64,000 bases of DNA from Aliikangiella maris (GCF_040719265.1 NZ_JBFDAH010000013.1:1-64000); one strand, 5' to 3'; positions 1 to 6,988 are shown, counted from the stretch's first letter. Program-made: numbers and translations. The notes: a model not told the origin generated them from the sequence alone.

Positions 1-469
1 ACTAAACCTGTTACTTTGATTCATTTTCATACGGGAAAAAAGCTTTTTTATATATACATATACCTAACTTCAAAAAATATTATTTTAAGCTGAGGATGTC
101 CTTTCCTAGTTGCTTTCCTAGTTGATCTCTCCGGTTAATCCCAAAGATAGGCTCTCTCGTGTACCAGCATGATTAACAGTTTTGGATTCAATTGCAGATT
201 AAACCACGGTAGGTGGTGTAATCTCCGAGGGCGTTAGGATGGCTGATGATGAAAATTAATTAGACCCACGAGCATAGACTGAAGACAGGCACCACGACGA
301 AATAAGTAAGGTAGGTTAATCGCTTGGCGATAAAATCCACGAATACCAGCATGAGAACCGTCGAAAGTTACTGGCTTTAATCTGTGATTGAATTCATCCA
401 ACTTTTAGATAGCGGCACTTTGAAAAAATAGGGTGGGGAATAGTACGTTTTAATTGACAAAGGGAGTCA
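1..469. other. Left edge: no gene recognised
   Basis: All frames are interrupted on both strands and no product is recognisable. By position this would be the next minus-strand integron cassette, starting at the core site at 470-476 and running off the left edge. Short open pieces exist (a roughly 30-codon hydrophobic piece on the minus strand near 260-350) but none has a ribosome binding site or a family resemblance that I can name. A decayed gene is possible. Confidence 0.4.
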
Positions 470-527
470 TACCAACGCCAAGCTAAGCGGCGTGCTTTTC
501 AGCGTCCGCTTGAGCTTTTTGTTAGCT
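470..527 (-). other. attC-like recombination site 1
   Basis: On the minus strand the site starts AGCTAAC (complement of 521-527) and ends GTTGGTA (complement of 470-476), giving 58 bp. Between them are imperfect inverted arms (AAGCTCAAGCGGACGC against GCCGCTTAGCTTGGCG) around a short loop. This is the layout of integron attC sites: RYYYAAC, stem arms, GTTRRRY. It lies directly downstream of the BrnTA cassette. The AGCTAAC end is the inverse complement of the GTTAGCT core at which the same cassette begins (1240-1234), as expected for a real cassette. Confidence 0.75.
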
Positions 528-542
528 GATTTTAGGCAGGAC

Positions 543-716
543 TTAACGGGTACTTCTTCGGAACCTTGCCAGCTCATCATTTCTTAATTCCTTAGCGTCA
601 GGGTCTATCATTGCGGACTTTTTAATTTCATCGTCAGTCATAGACTTAACCTTCTTCCAGTCAGTCGCGCCCCTGCGTCCCCGCGCGCTCGCACCACTAA
701 TTTTCTTAATAGTCAT
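543..716 (-). CDS. Second BrnA-like antitoxin (57 aa)
   Basis: This small ORF starts 2 bp after the stop of the BrnA-like antitoxin at 719-907. It encodes 57 residues with the same plan as its neighbour: an MTIKKI start (neighbour MAIKKI), a basic N-terminal third, then an acidic helix around TDDEIKKSA (neighbour TDEEIERAA), and a charged tail ending RRSTR. I infer a tandem duplicate, or a second cognate antitoxin, of the BrnT/BrnA family (BrnA antitoxins neutralise the BrnT ribonuclease and repress the operon). Spacing implies translational coupling. It could be a decayed partial copy, since BrnA proteins are usually longer and carry a C-terminal ribbon-helix-helix that I do not see clearly in either copy. 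It ends 16 bp before attC site 1, inside the same cassette. Confidence 0.6.
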   Translation of the reverse strand: MTIKKISGASARGRRGATDWKKVKSMTDDEIKKSAMIDPDAKELRNDELARFRRSTR

Positions 717-718
717 AA

Positions 719-907
719 CTATTTCTCGTCCTTTTTGTTTTTAACGGGCTTAAATTCATCTAGCTCTTCATTTGTTGGCAATGCAGAATCAGGATCATCT
801 TTTGCCGCCCTCTCTATTTCTTCATCAGTTATTTCGTCAACCTCTTGCCAGTTAGTTTTACCCTTTAACTTCTTTGCTTGTTCAGCGGTAATCTTCTTAA
901 TAGCCAT
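719..907 (-). CDS. brnA: BrnA-like antitoxin
   Basis: The 62-residue protein lies 16 bp downstream of a clear BrnT toxin, the standard toxin-then-antitoxin order of brnTA. The start at 907 is chosen because a GGAGA ribosome binding site precedes it; a longer upstream frame would overlap the toxin gene. The sequence starts MAIKKITAEQ, has a TNWQEVDEITDEEIERAA helix and a PTNEEL segment, as in short BrnA-like antitoxins, and ends in a lysine-rich tail. In the family the antitoxin binds BrnT and autoregulates transcription. It is shorter than typical BrnA, so its DNA-binding part is uncertain. It is part of an integron cassette. Confidence 0.75.
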   Translation of the reverse strand: MAIKKITAEQAKKLKGKTNWQEVDEITDEEIERAAKDDPDSALPTNEELDEFKPVKNKKDEK

Positions 908-923
908 GAATAATCTCCTAATT

Positions 924-1205
924 CTAAAATATTCCGCGCTCATAAGCTGCACGCTCTTTCTTATTTGCTTTTCGTGCTGATATAACCCTGATAGTATTCT
1001 CCGCCCTCTCAGTGTAAACCACGAAAAGCATCCTCTCATTTGACATTCCGATTACTTGATATTGGCTTTCACCATAATCGTGCCTAAGATCAAGCTTACC
1101 TATTCGCCGATCATCAAAAAAGACTTGTATTGTGTCCATAAAGTCAATTTTATGTTTGGCACGATTTATGTTGTTTTTATTCTCATCCCACTCAAAATCA
1201 TACAT
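924..1205 (-). CDS. brnT: BrnT-family ribonuclease toxin
   Basis: The 93-residue protein matches the BrnT plan: N-terminal FEWDENKN, a KHKIDF segment (KHGVxF in the family), central DDRR and DLRHDYGE, a YQVIGMS strand, and the signature ERAENTIRVISARKANKKER near the C-terminus. BrnT is a RelE-fold ribonuclease that inhibits translation and is neutralised by BrnA. Length is typical. An AGGAG ribosome binding site lies just before the start. The gene begins 29 bp after the cassette core site (1234-1240) and is followed by two antitoxin-like ORFs. Toxin-antitoxin cassettes are common in sedentary chromosomal integrons, where they help stop array loss. Confidence 0.9.
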   Translation of the reverse strand: MYDFEWDENKNNINRAKHKIDFMDTIQVFFDDRRIGKLDLRHDYGESQYQVIGMSNERMLFVVYTERAENTIRVISARKANKKERAAYERGIF

Positions 1206-1233
1206 TTAAACACTCCTTAAATTTTCGATTGTC

Positions 1234-1326
1234 AGCTAACGCCGTGGTAACCGAGAGAAGGTAAGCGTGGTAAAGCGAGCGTAGCGAACCACGCTTACCG
1301 GAGTCCGGTTGACCACTTTGTTAGCT
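1234..1326 (-). other. attC-like recombination site 2
   Basis: A 93-bp site read on the minus strand from AGCTAAC (1326-1320) to GTTAGCT (1240-1234). The arms ACAAAGTGGTCAACCGGA and CTCGGTTACCACGGCG pair imperfectly, and an inner hairpin has GGTAAGCGTGG against CCACGCTTACC, which is near-perfect. The R'' and R' ends are exact inverse complements. The stop codon of the WapI-like gene (1321-1323) lies inside the R'' core, as often seen in compact cassettes. Confidence 0.85.
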
Positions 1327-1779
1327 TCCACGGATTGGATACCGCTCAAGTGTACTTTTGATACCATTACGTATATTAGTAAATTGGTTTTCATTTAACT
1401 CGAATACTATACACCATTCGCTAGATTCGTTACCAAATTGTATCAATGGAAAATTTGGCTTAAGCTCGTGGCTTAGAGTGATAGATATTCTTACGATATC
1501 ATCTTTAAAAGACAAAAAATTAAAGCTTATGCATGGCTCTATAAATGTAAGATGAGCATACCGAGGTAGGCGACCCTCAGATAAGCTTGAAACCCAAAGT
1601 AAAAGCTGTGCCAATTCTGTTGTTTCAATCGCAGGGTCTATTAATTCTATTGAATCATTATCCTGCTCTACTTGCACTTTTAACAAGCACCAATCGTCCT
1701 TTTCACTCTCTGGAAATTGGTAACCCACAACCTCAATACTTAAGCTTACCTTACCCTCTATATTTTTAAGTTTGATCAT
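1321..1779 (-). CDS. WapI-like immunity family protein
   Basis: The 152-residue cytosolic protein has no signal peptide or membrane segment. Its plan resembles the WapI immunity family: an early YQFPE motif, D-W-C-LLKVQV strand, the motif ELIDPAIETTELAQLL followed by a W in a helix, then alternating strands ending in a C-terminal helix. Members are found as immunity genes next to polymorphic toxins and as orphan genes in mobile cassettes. Here no toxin lies alongside, so an orphan immunity role is inference. The start ATG at 1779 lies 23 bp after the cassette core at 1797-1803 and the stop lies inside attC site 2, so the gene fills one cassette. Strand and spacing match its neighbours. Confidence 0.6.
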   Translation of the reverse strand: MIKLKNIEGKVSLSIEVVGYQFPESEKDDWCLLKVQVEQDNDSIELIDPAIETTELAQLLLWVSSLSEGRLPRYAHLTFIEPCISFNFLSFKDDIVRISITLSHELKPNFPLIQFGNESSEWCIVFELNENQFTNIRNGIKSTLERYPIRGS

Positions 1780-1796
1780 GATGCTCGACTTGGTGA

Positions 1797-1865
1797 AGCT
1801 AACGCCTAGCGCAGGCGCAAATTTGCGTAGCGCTGTTAATTGTCGATTGCCGCGTCTGGTTAAGA
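1797..1865 (-). other. attC-like recombination site 3
   Basis: A 69-bp site read on the minus strand from TCTTAAC (1865-1859) to GTTAGCT (1803-1797). The arms ACGCGGC and GCCTAGCGC are imperfect; an inner palindrome AGCGCTACGCAAATTTGCG dominates the centre. The first base of the R'' core departs from consensus (T where R is expected). TCTTAAC is the inverse complement of GTTAAGA, the core at which this same cassette begins at 2222-2216. That agreement is the main reason for calling the site. Confidence 0.7.
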
Positions 1866-2210
1866 CTAATCATAGTAAAATGCATCCTCTACAATAAATT
1901 TGCAAAACTCTGTTACTGCATGCAAGGATTTTATATCTTCGTTTCCGCGAGTTTCAATTGCATTTAATGCCTGTTTTTTTAGCAAGTATCCATAAATGAA
2001 CTTCTGAAGATTTAAAGGCTGAAACCACTCAAACTTTCCGCTTTCAATAAGCTCTCCAATTGCCTTTTGTGCTCGGAGTGCTGTTTCTTTCGTAAAATCT
2101 GATTCAGCTATTTGCATATCAGACTCAATTTTCTTCTCCAAGTCGTTGCAAATCTCTGTTGCTCTAACAAGGGAAGGCAAGATCAAAAGTAAAAATGCAA
2201 ATTTTTTCAT
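1866..2210 (-). CDS. Small secreted protein of an integron cassette
   Basis: No family recognised. The 114-residue product begins MKKFAFLLLILPSLVRA, a clear signal peptide with cleavage probably after VRA, followed by a helical, charged domain with two cysteines (EICND near the mature N-terminus and FCKF near the C-terminus) that could form a disulfide in the periplasm. I chose the start at 2210 because an upstream extension to 2264 would cross the cassette core site and put 18 non-hydrophobic residues before the signal peptide. No strong ribosome binding site is visible; the ATG lies only 5 bp after the core. It is the first cassette next to the attI-like site, so it would be the one most strongly expressed from the integron promoter. 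Confidence 0.65.
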   Translation of the reverse strand: MKKFAFLLLILPSLVRATEICNDLEKKIESDMQIAESDFTKETALRAQKAIGELIESGKFEWFQPLNLQKFIYGYLLKKQALNAIETRGNEDIKSLHAVTEFCKFIVEDAFYYD

Positions 2211-2215
2211 AGTAG

Positions 2216-2350
2216 TCTTAACGCTTATTAAATGCACCAAAGCAATATAATCTGCAAGAGACATTCACTTTATTTTGAAATTCATTAATTATTTCAAAAG
2301 TTCACCTTAAATTAACCGATTAGCAAAGTGCAGAAAGGTTGCTTTATTGC
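2216..2350 (-). other. attI-like site with promoter, copy A
   Basis: Read on the minus strand this AT-rich segment aligns over about 125 bp with 4271-4405 and more weakly with 3168-3265: shared blocks are GCACTTTGC, TTTAAGGTGAA, TTTCAAAATAAA and TATTGCTTT. It ends in GTTAAGA (2222-2216), exactly where the first cassette begins. It lies between the cassette array and the start of an IntI-like ORF on the opposite strand, which is where attI and the cassette promoter sit in integrons. The promoter -35 box, TTGACA in copies B and C, is TTGAAA here. Confidence 0.6.
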
Positions 2351-2490
2351 TTATAAACAACAATCGCATTTAAGAATATAACTTTATTTTCAATCAGTTA
2401 AAAAATAATTAAACAATGTATCATGCAATCGCTTGAACGTAACGACTTATTCAAGTGGCATAAAATAATCTAAAACAAGGATGTTTCACC

Positions 2491-2625
2491 ATGAATAGTC
2501 AGCAAAAACCTAAGCGACTTACCCAAGTTAGAAAAAAAATTCGCACATCGAAGCGGGACATCCCATACTCAAATCCATTTAAACCCCTATTACTCTTTGC
2601 CTTACATACTCTTAAATCAACTTAA
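2491..2625 (+). pseudogene. Truncated integron integrase remnant (IntI N-terminus)
   Basis: After an AAGGA ribosome binding site this ORF opens MNSQQKPKRLTQVRKKIRT, which resembles the first residues of sedentary-integron integrases (a K-L-x-x-VR-x-x-I-R start that normally leads into the HYS-x-x-TE-x-x-Y SAM-like domain). After residue 19 the resemblance ends, and the frame stops at 44 codons. None of the catalytic R, H-x-x-R or Y region of tyrosine recombinases is present downstream. The gene points away from the cassettes with attI between, the normal integron layout. I infer that the integrase was lost by deletion and that the array is now immobile unless helped in trans. The resemblance rests on about 19 residues, so the call is moderate. 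Confidence 0.45.
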
Positions 2626-2704
2626 CCAAATCAAAACAACAAGAAAAACAAGTTATCGATGTCCCATTTCATTTCGGTTGAGTGACATGCTGCAGAACTT
2701 ATTC

Positions 2705-3058
2705 TTAAATTGATTTATAAAGCTCCTTATTTTCCCAATCATCATCATGAGCGTCTATAACCTTTTCCATTGGAGCGCCAGTTGCAATTGCATTGGGTGA
2801 GTTTCTTAAACTATCTTCCATCCACTTTTTTACTCCAGGCCATCTTAAGCAATACATCAGATAAGCAATTGGTTCGCTACTAAGCTCTTTATCCTCAAAC
2901 ATCGAAATTATTAAAGCTTCAACATCATCTTTAATATCTGAGTTTCCATTTATCAACTCAATACAGCGAATCTAGTTTGCCTCTGCAAGCTCGAAAGAAA
3001 ACTCAGTATTTAAAATACTTTCTGCTTCAAGCGAGTAAGTCGGGCAGTCCCGTTTCAT
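2705..3058 (-). pseudogene. Hypothetical acidic protein gene with an internal amber codon
   Basis: No family recognised. From ATG at 3058 the frame reads 28 codons (MKRDCPTYSLEAES...LAEAN), meets TAG at 2972-2974, and continues open in the same frame for 88 more codons with IRCIELINGNSDIKDD... to YKSI. The two parts read naturally as one acidic helical protein of about 117 residues (W-P-G-V-KKW motif near the middle, DAHDDDWEN near the end). The TTG at 2956 would give an 83-residue product if re-initiation happens. A single nonsense mutation, an assembly error, or translational readthrough would all fit. It lies between two attI-like copies and opposes the genes that follow. Confidence 0.5.
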
Positions 3059-3167
3059 AGCTTCACTAAAAATCAACTCAAAATTCAAAGTAAAACCGGC
3101 CCAATAATTTAAAACTCCGTCATTTTTTACATAATTTTATATTAATTTAATCAAACTCAAACAACCA

Positions 3168-3265
3168 TTTTAAGGTAAACTTTTGACATGATAAGTTTTT
3201 TTAAAATAAAGCTAACGTATATTGTGGGTTATATTGCTTTTTTTGGATCTTGGAGGACGTTGGGC
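3168..3265 (+). other. attI-like site with promoter, copy B
   Basis: This segment shares blocks with copies A and C: TTTTAAGGT, TTTTGACAT, TAAAATAAA, TATATTG and TATTGCTTT. It ends in GTTGGGC (3259-3265), a perfect GTTRRRY core at almost the same distance from the TATTGCT block as in the other copies (20 against 18 bp). A TTGACA box at 3183-3188 followed about 17 bp later by an AT-rich -10-like sequence could be a promoter for 3375-4220. Confidence 0.5.
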
Positions 3266-3374
3266 CAAGAGACTCTATTTACCCATGAGCACATTACCAT
3301 GCGCTCCAGCCTTTGCCAAGAAGGGGCGCGGCTAAGCTAAGTCGTTACTCCTAGAAAATGGATAGCTTAAACTA

Positions 3375-3761
3375 GTGAAATATCTTGTACTTATAAGTAG
3401 TTTTATTTATTGGTGTTCAATTGGAGTCTATAGTTCTCTATCAATCGGAACTGTAGTGATGATACTTTTTCCTGATTATATTCCAAACTTAGATGAGCCT
3501 CAGTTATTAGAACATAGCACAGGCAGTATAACTATAATGTGCATTATGGCTTTGGGTTTTGCTCTAGTTGCATTCGCTAACTACCAAGCTGCAAGGCAAA
3601 ATATAATTGCGATTTTAATATCAAACAGTTGTTTCTTGCTATTACTCATTTTACTCAGAGCAGGAGTATGGTGGTATTTATTGTTTTTATTTACTCTACC
3701 AGTAATATTAATGATCTTCACAAGTATTTGGCGTAGTAGAAAACATGTAATAAATTTGTGA
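3375..3761 (+). CDS. Small integral membrane protein, unknown
   Basis: No family recognised. The 128-residue protein is largely hydrophobic with about four predicted transmembrane stretches (residues about 3-32, 51-68, 75-97 and 98-116) and a basic C-terminal tail (WRSRKHVINL), which suggests a cytosolic C-terminus. A 20-residue loop containing PDYIPNLDEPQ lies between the first two. It is the first gene after attI-like copy B and its core site; no attC-like palindrome follows it, so I cannot show that it is a cassette. The ATG start has only a weak upstream purine stretch. No link to the zinc genes is seen. Confidence 0.55.
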   Translation: MKYLVLISSFIYWCSIGVYSSLSIGTVVMILFPDYIPNLDEPQLLEHSTGSITIMCIMALGFALVAFANYQAARQNIIAILISNSCFLLLLILLRAGVWWYLLFLFTLPVILMIFTSIWRSRKHVINL

Positions 3762-3836
3762 ATTTTTAGTTCGCAAGCCCCCTAAAAATACATTGCAGAT
3801 TAACTAAGTGTCAAATTTATAAAAAAGGGATTCACA

Positions 3837-4220
3837 TTGCAAAAAGTCTTAATATTAGTATTTTTCTCAACCTTGATCGCTTGCACAACTCAGGGAAAGT
3901 TAGAATACATTACAAGTAACGGCGAGCGTAAAGTCGGTTGTGAAACTGAATATAGTGGTGCGCCATCTATCGATAAATATGCGGTAGAATATGTTCTAAG
4001 CTATTGTGCCAAAAATGCAGAGAAGCAAGGTCATCAAGTTATCGATAAACATTTGTTGACGTTGGATCTATCGATACCTAAAACGCCTAGTGGCGATTCA
4101 TGGTCTTTTGAATACGCCACTGAACTACATAAATTAGAGCATTTAACAGACAAAGAATACGGTTACATCATTGCTTTTATAGATCTGAGTTTAAATAAAT
4201 CTAACAATCAACTCAAGTAG
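3837..4220 (+). CDS. Putative lipoprotein, unknown
   Basis: No family recognised. The 127-residue protein starts with TTG preceded by an AAGGGA ribosome binding site. It has a short signal peptide ending in the lipobox LIAC (Cys16), so it should be a lipidated envelope protein. The mature part contains three more cysteines (residues about 35, 57 and further), a block of charged residues, and a C-terminal EYATELHKLEHLTDKEYGY helix. It follows the membrane protein at 3375-3761 by 75 bp on the same strand and may be co-transcribed from the promoter in attI-like copy B. It ends about 50 bp before copy C. Confidence 0.6.
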   Translation: MQKVLILVFFSTLIACTTQGKLEYITSNGERKVGCETEYSGAPSIDKYAVEYVLSYCAKNAEKQGHQVIDKHLLTLDLSIPKTPSGDSWSFEYATELHKLEHLTDKEYGYIIAFIDLSLNKSNNQLK

Positions 4221-4270
4221 TACAATATTTAAAATTTAAAAAAATGAATCGAAGCAAATCGAGACAATCA

Positions 4271-4405
4271 CTTTTTACTAGCAACTTTTTGCACTTTGCG
4301 GTCAATAATTTTAAGGTGAAATTTTGACATAATGAATAGTTTTCAAAATAAAACTAAAGCATATTGCAAATAATATTGCTTTAGTGTGTTCAATAATTGT
4401 TAAAT
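4271..4405 (+). other. attI-like site with promoter, copy C
   Basis: This is the copy most like copy A (2216-2350), co-linear over about 130 bp: GCACTTTGCGGTC, TTTTAAGGTGAA, TTTCAAAATAAA, ATATTGCTTTAGTG, and the last 18 bp up to GTTAAAT (4399-4405), which fits GTTRRRY perfectly. A TTGACA box at 4324-4329 with a 17-bp spacer to AATAAA is a candidate promoter. A small secreted-protein gene starts 33 bp after the core, as the first gene of an array would. Confidence 0.55.
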
Positions 4406-4437
4406 CAATAAAAAAAATTTTTAGGGATTAGTCAGTT

Positions 4438-4608
4438 ATGAAAAATAGGTTTGTATTAGGAATATTCATTATCACATTATCAATCAGTATTAGAGCTACT
4501 GACTATATATGGAGTTCAGCTATGCCTAATGAAATTCATATTATTCCAGATGGAATGGAATTGTTAAGTGAATTTGATGTTAAAAATTTAACGACACAAA
4601 GCGAATAA
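4438..4608 (+). CDS. Very small secreted protein (56 aa)
   Basis: No family recognised. The ORF begins MKNRFVLGIFIITLSISIRA, which has signal-peptide character, followed by a 36-residue segment with IWSSAMPNEIHIIPDG, ending FDVKNLTTQSE. A TAGGGA ribosome binding site lies 9 bp before the ATG. It is the only gene after attI-like copy C and is transcribed away from it. It looks real because of the ribosome binding site, the signal sequence and the position, but it is short and has no visible partner. It could be the first cassette of a lost array. Confidence 0.5.
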   Translation: MKNRFVLGIFIITLSISIRATDYIWSSAMPNEIHIIPDGMELLSEFDVKNLTTQSE

Positions 4609-4669
4609 CGATTATAATTAATTCAAATTATTTAGCGTCGTGATATTCGCTTTTTCTTAAAAATTTTGG

Positions 4670-4921
4670 TTAAGTGTTTTTCAGCTTATCTTCCAAATCA
4701 GCGACAACTTTTTCGAGCGCATCAATTTTTTCTCGTGTTTTTGCTAATACTTTGGTTTGCGCATCAAACTCTTCGCGGGTAACTAAATCCATTCGCGCAA
4801 TCATGGATTGTAAAATCTGTTTAAATTGCGCTTGTAAATCCTGTTGCAAGGCTTTTGCGCCTGGCGGAATGGCTTCACTCAGTTTGGCCGCAATATCATC
4901 TATTTTTTTTGGATCGATCAT
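4670..4921 (-). CDS. ubiK: Ubiquinone biosynthesis accessory factor UbiK
   Basis: The 83-residue protein matches UbiK (YqiC, BMFP family): it starts MIDPKKIDDIAAKLSEAIPPG, continues through an amphipathic helix with QDLQAQFKQILQS, then LVTREEFDAQ and a C-terminal coiled coil LAKTREKIDALEKVVADLEDKL that drives trimerisation. UbiK works with UbiJ in the soluble Ubi complex for aerobic ubiquinone synthesis. Length is normal. The gene stands alone between the integron remnant and the zinc genes, with about 150 bp before the CobW-type GTPase gene. No terminator was recognised. Confidence 0.93.
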   Translation of the reverse strand: MIDPKKIDDIAAKLSEAIPPGAKALQQDLQAQFKQILQSMIARMDLVTREEFDAQTKVLAKTREKIDALEKVVADLEDKLKNT

Positions 4922-5075
4922 AAAAAACCTACAAAGTTTTATTTTTCCGGCTCATTGCCATTTTTAAAATTCAAATGGAAAAGACCGTTCATATCAAATA
5001 ATTGAGGTAAAAAAGTATACTAAGAAATTGGTTAATTTCCTATGGCAAATCTCATTTCGGGCCAATTACCACAAC

Positions 5076-6119
5076 TTATTCGGCAATAATGCAGCCTTTT
5101 AACCGCTCGCCAAATTGCTGCCAGCTATCCGATTCTGTTCCAATTATTTCTAGTCGACTGTCCATGGCTTCGTCCAGTTCAATAATTGTCAGCTCATTAT
5201 TAACCTTGTTAAAGCCAATAATACCTTGCTCGGTAATCATCACCGCTTTCAGTCGCTCAGCACCTATTGAGTCGATTAAGGCTTTAACCGCAGTAAAATC
5301 AAAAACAAATGATGGCTCAATAATCCAGCCCGAACTGGCAAATTCACCGTCTGAATTTTGTATGTGAATTATCCCGTTATCGTTTGATGGTAATGACTGA
5401 GTGTTGTGATGAGACATCTTAGCGTGGTGAGTTTGTGTATCTGGCTTACTCTGATTGACCGAAGGCTTTACTGGAGATTCATGCGACACACTATAGCCGT
5501 TCGGTTGTTCGAGCCAGGTTAAATCGATCGCTGCATTTTTAACGATTTTCAGCGATTTTGACCAGTTTTTATCTATAATATATCGATTTAATCGTTCAAT
5601 ATCGGTTTCAGCATATTGATCAGCTTTATTAGCGACTAAAATATCGGCTATTGCCAACTGTTGATTAAAAGTTTCATGCTGGGTGTATCGCTTATCGACG
5701 AGTTTTCTTGCATCAACTAGCGTAATGGTGGCTTTTAACTGCAAAATGGACGCGTAATTTGTTCCACTTAATTGCTTAATAATTTCTGTCGGGTGGCCTA
5801 GTCCGGTAGGTTCAATCAAAATTCGGTCAGGCTGAGCTTGTACAATTAACTGATTGAGTGCCACCTGCATGGGCAAACCGGCAGCGCAGCAAATACAGCC
5901 ACCAGGAACTTCTCGCATAAATACCGAAGACTCACGCCCCTGACCTGCTATCAATTTTTCATCAATGCCGACTTCACCAAATTCGTTAATTAATATGGCC
6001 CAATTTTCAGTCGGATCTTTTTGTGCTAACAGGTGCATTATTGCGGTCGTTTTGCCAACACCTAAAAAGCCAGTAATAATATTGGTTGGAATACCATCAG
6101 ATTTTTTTATTTGATTCAT
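5076..6119 (-). CDS. COG0523/CobW-type zinc metallochaperone GTPase
   Basis: The 347-residue G3E-family GTPase has Walker A GFLGVGKT (residues 17-24), the metal-binding GGCICC motif (73-78), a base-recognition NKAD, and a C-terminal CobW_C domain (about 260-345). An insertion of about 35 residues before that domain is histidine-rich (HHAKMSHHN), a likely zinc-binding or buffering loop. COG0523 members of the ZagA/ZigA/YeiR type are Zur-controlled and move zinc to client enzymes under scarcity. Here it lies downstream of a MerC-like gene and an operator shared with the metallophore-like operons, with a Zur-like regulator next door. Which client it serves is unknown. B12 and nitrile hydratase roles are less likely because their genes are absent. 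Confidence 0.88.
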   Translation of the reverse strand: MNQIKKSDGIPTNIITGFLGVGKTTAIMHLLAQKDPTENWAILINEFGEVGIDEKLIAGQGRESSVFMREVPGGCICCAAGLPMQVALNQLIVQAQPDRILIEPTGLGHPTEIIKQLSGTNYASILQLKATITLVDARKLVDKRYTQHETFNQQLAIADILVANKADQYAETDIERLNRYIIDKNWSKSLKIVKNAAIDLTWLEQPNGYSVSHESPVKPSVNQSKPDTQTHHAKMSHHNTQSLPSNDNGIIHIQNSDGEFASSGWIIEPSFVFDFTAVKALIDSIGAERLKAVMITEQGIIGFNKVNNELTIIELDEAMDSRLEIIGTESDSWQQFGERLKGCIIAE

Positions 6120-6385
6120 GCTTGCTTATCTAATGTCTGAATGCCTATTGATAGGATCACTATTGATTGAGTGTCCACTTGTTTGAAAATATCTAGCCAT
6201 TTGAAATCGAACATTTAATATTCAATTAAATAACACTTTTTCCTTGGTATTTGGGCACATTTGGGTATTCACACGCACAATGTCGCACCGATTTCTGAGT
6301 ACTCGATAAGTATCAGAGGTTCATCGCACTCAATAGCAATGTACCTTACCAGTTTTAATAAAGTTAGCATACTCGATAAGCTAAT

Positions 6386-6760
6386 TTAATTAAATAAACG
6401 ACTACTTGGCGGTTTATTATTTGTTAAATTGAAATTAATCCAATGTGCCAGAGACAAACAAAGCGAACCAACAACTGTAAATAGGATTTCTATAGAATGA
6501 TTAAATAGCAATGCACTTAGCAGAAACACCAGCCCGATTGCACCGACTGTCATCGGTTTTAGTGAATGATGTTGGAAGTAGGTAGAAAAAAAGCTATAGG
6601 CAGCAACGCCTATAGCAATCAAGAGAATAACAACATGAAAAAACTCTGAAACAAAAATACTCAGTGATGCGGCGAATGAGAAAAATCCGATTAAAACTGG
6701 CATGAATAAACAATGCAAAATACAAGCAACTGATACTAAAATACCGCTAATATCCTTCAA
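6386..6760 (-). CDS. MerC-domain inner membrane protein
   Basis: The 124-residue protein has four transmembrane segments and the MerC family start: DISGILVSVACILHCLFMPV, in which the Cys in the first helix and the CLFMP part correspond to the metal-binding C-x-x-HC region. I chose the TTG start at 6760 because AGGAG lies 6 bp before it; a GTG at 6793 would be further from any ribosome binding site. MerC was named for mercury uptake, but chromosomal MerC-domain genes often sit with COG0523 GTPases under Zur and are thought to handle zinc. No mer genes are present here. The cobW-type gene follows 266 bp later on the same strand. Confidence 0.8.
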   Translation of the reverse strand: MKDISGILVSVACILHCLFMPVLIGFFSFAASLSIFVSEFFHVVILLIAIGVAAYSFFSTYFQHHSLKPMTVGAIGLVFLLSALLFNHSIEILFTVVGSLCLSLAHWINFNLTNNKPPSSRLFN

Positions 6761-6969
6761 GTTATGCTCCTGTTTTAGTAGGCCACTTACCACTTTAATA
6801 CTTATTCAATGCTGATTTAATACTGACTTAATACTTTAGCCAGCCGTTTACTCAAAAGTATTGACTACGCTTGATTAAACAGCAGTTTTCCCATTTCACT
6901 GCACATATACCATATAAAAAACGACTCTATTTGATTCACCAGATAACCCATGAACCCAACATGACCTCA

Positions 6970-6988
6970 TATGATATATCATATCATT
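6970..6988 (-). promoter_or_regulatory. Probable Zur operator upstream of merC-cobW
   Basis: The site contains the perfect 16-bp palindrome ATATGATATATCATAT (6969-6984) and continues into ATCATT. The 19 bases TATGATATATCATATCATT differ at only two positions from 15841-15859 in the divergent metallophore promoter; the mismatches are symmetric (W/W) and keep the palindrome. It lies between the zur-like gene and merC. Spacing differs from the Escherichia coli Zur box, so the regulator assignment is inference. Confidence 0.65.

Noticed and set aside
1..469. Group II intron or rRNA fragment at the left edge
   Set aside because: I looked for a domain V hairpin and for conserved rRNA blocks and found neither.
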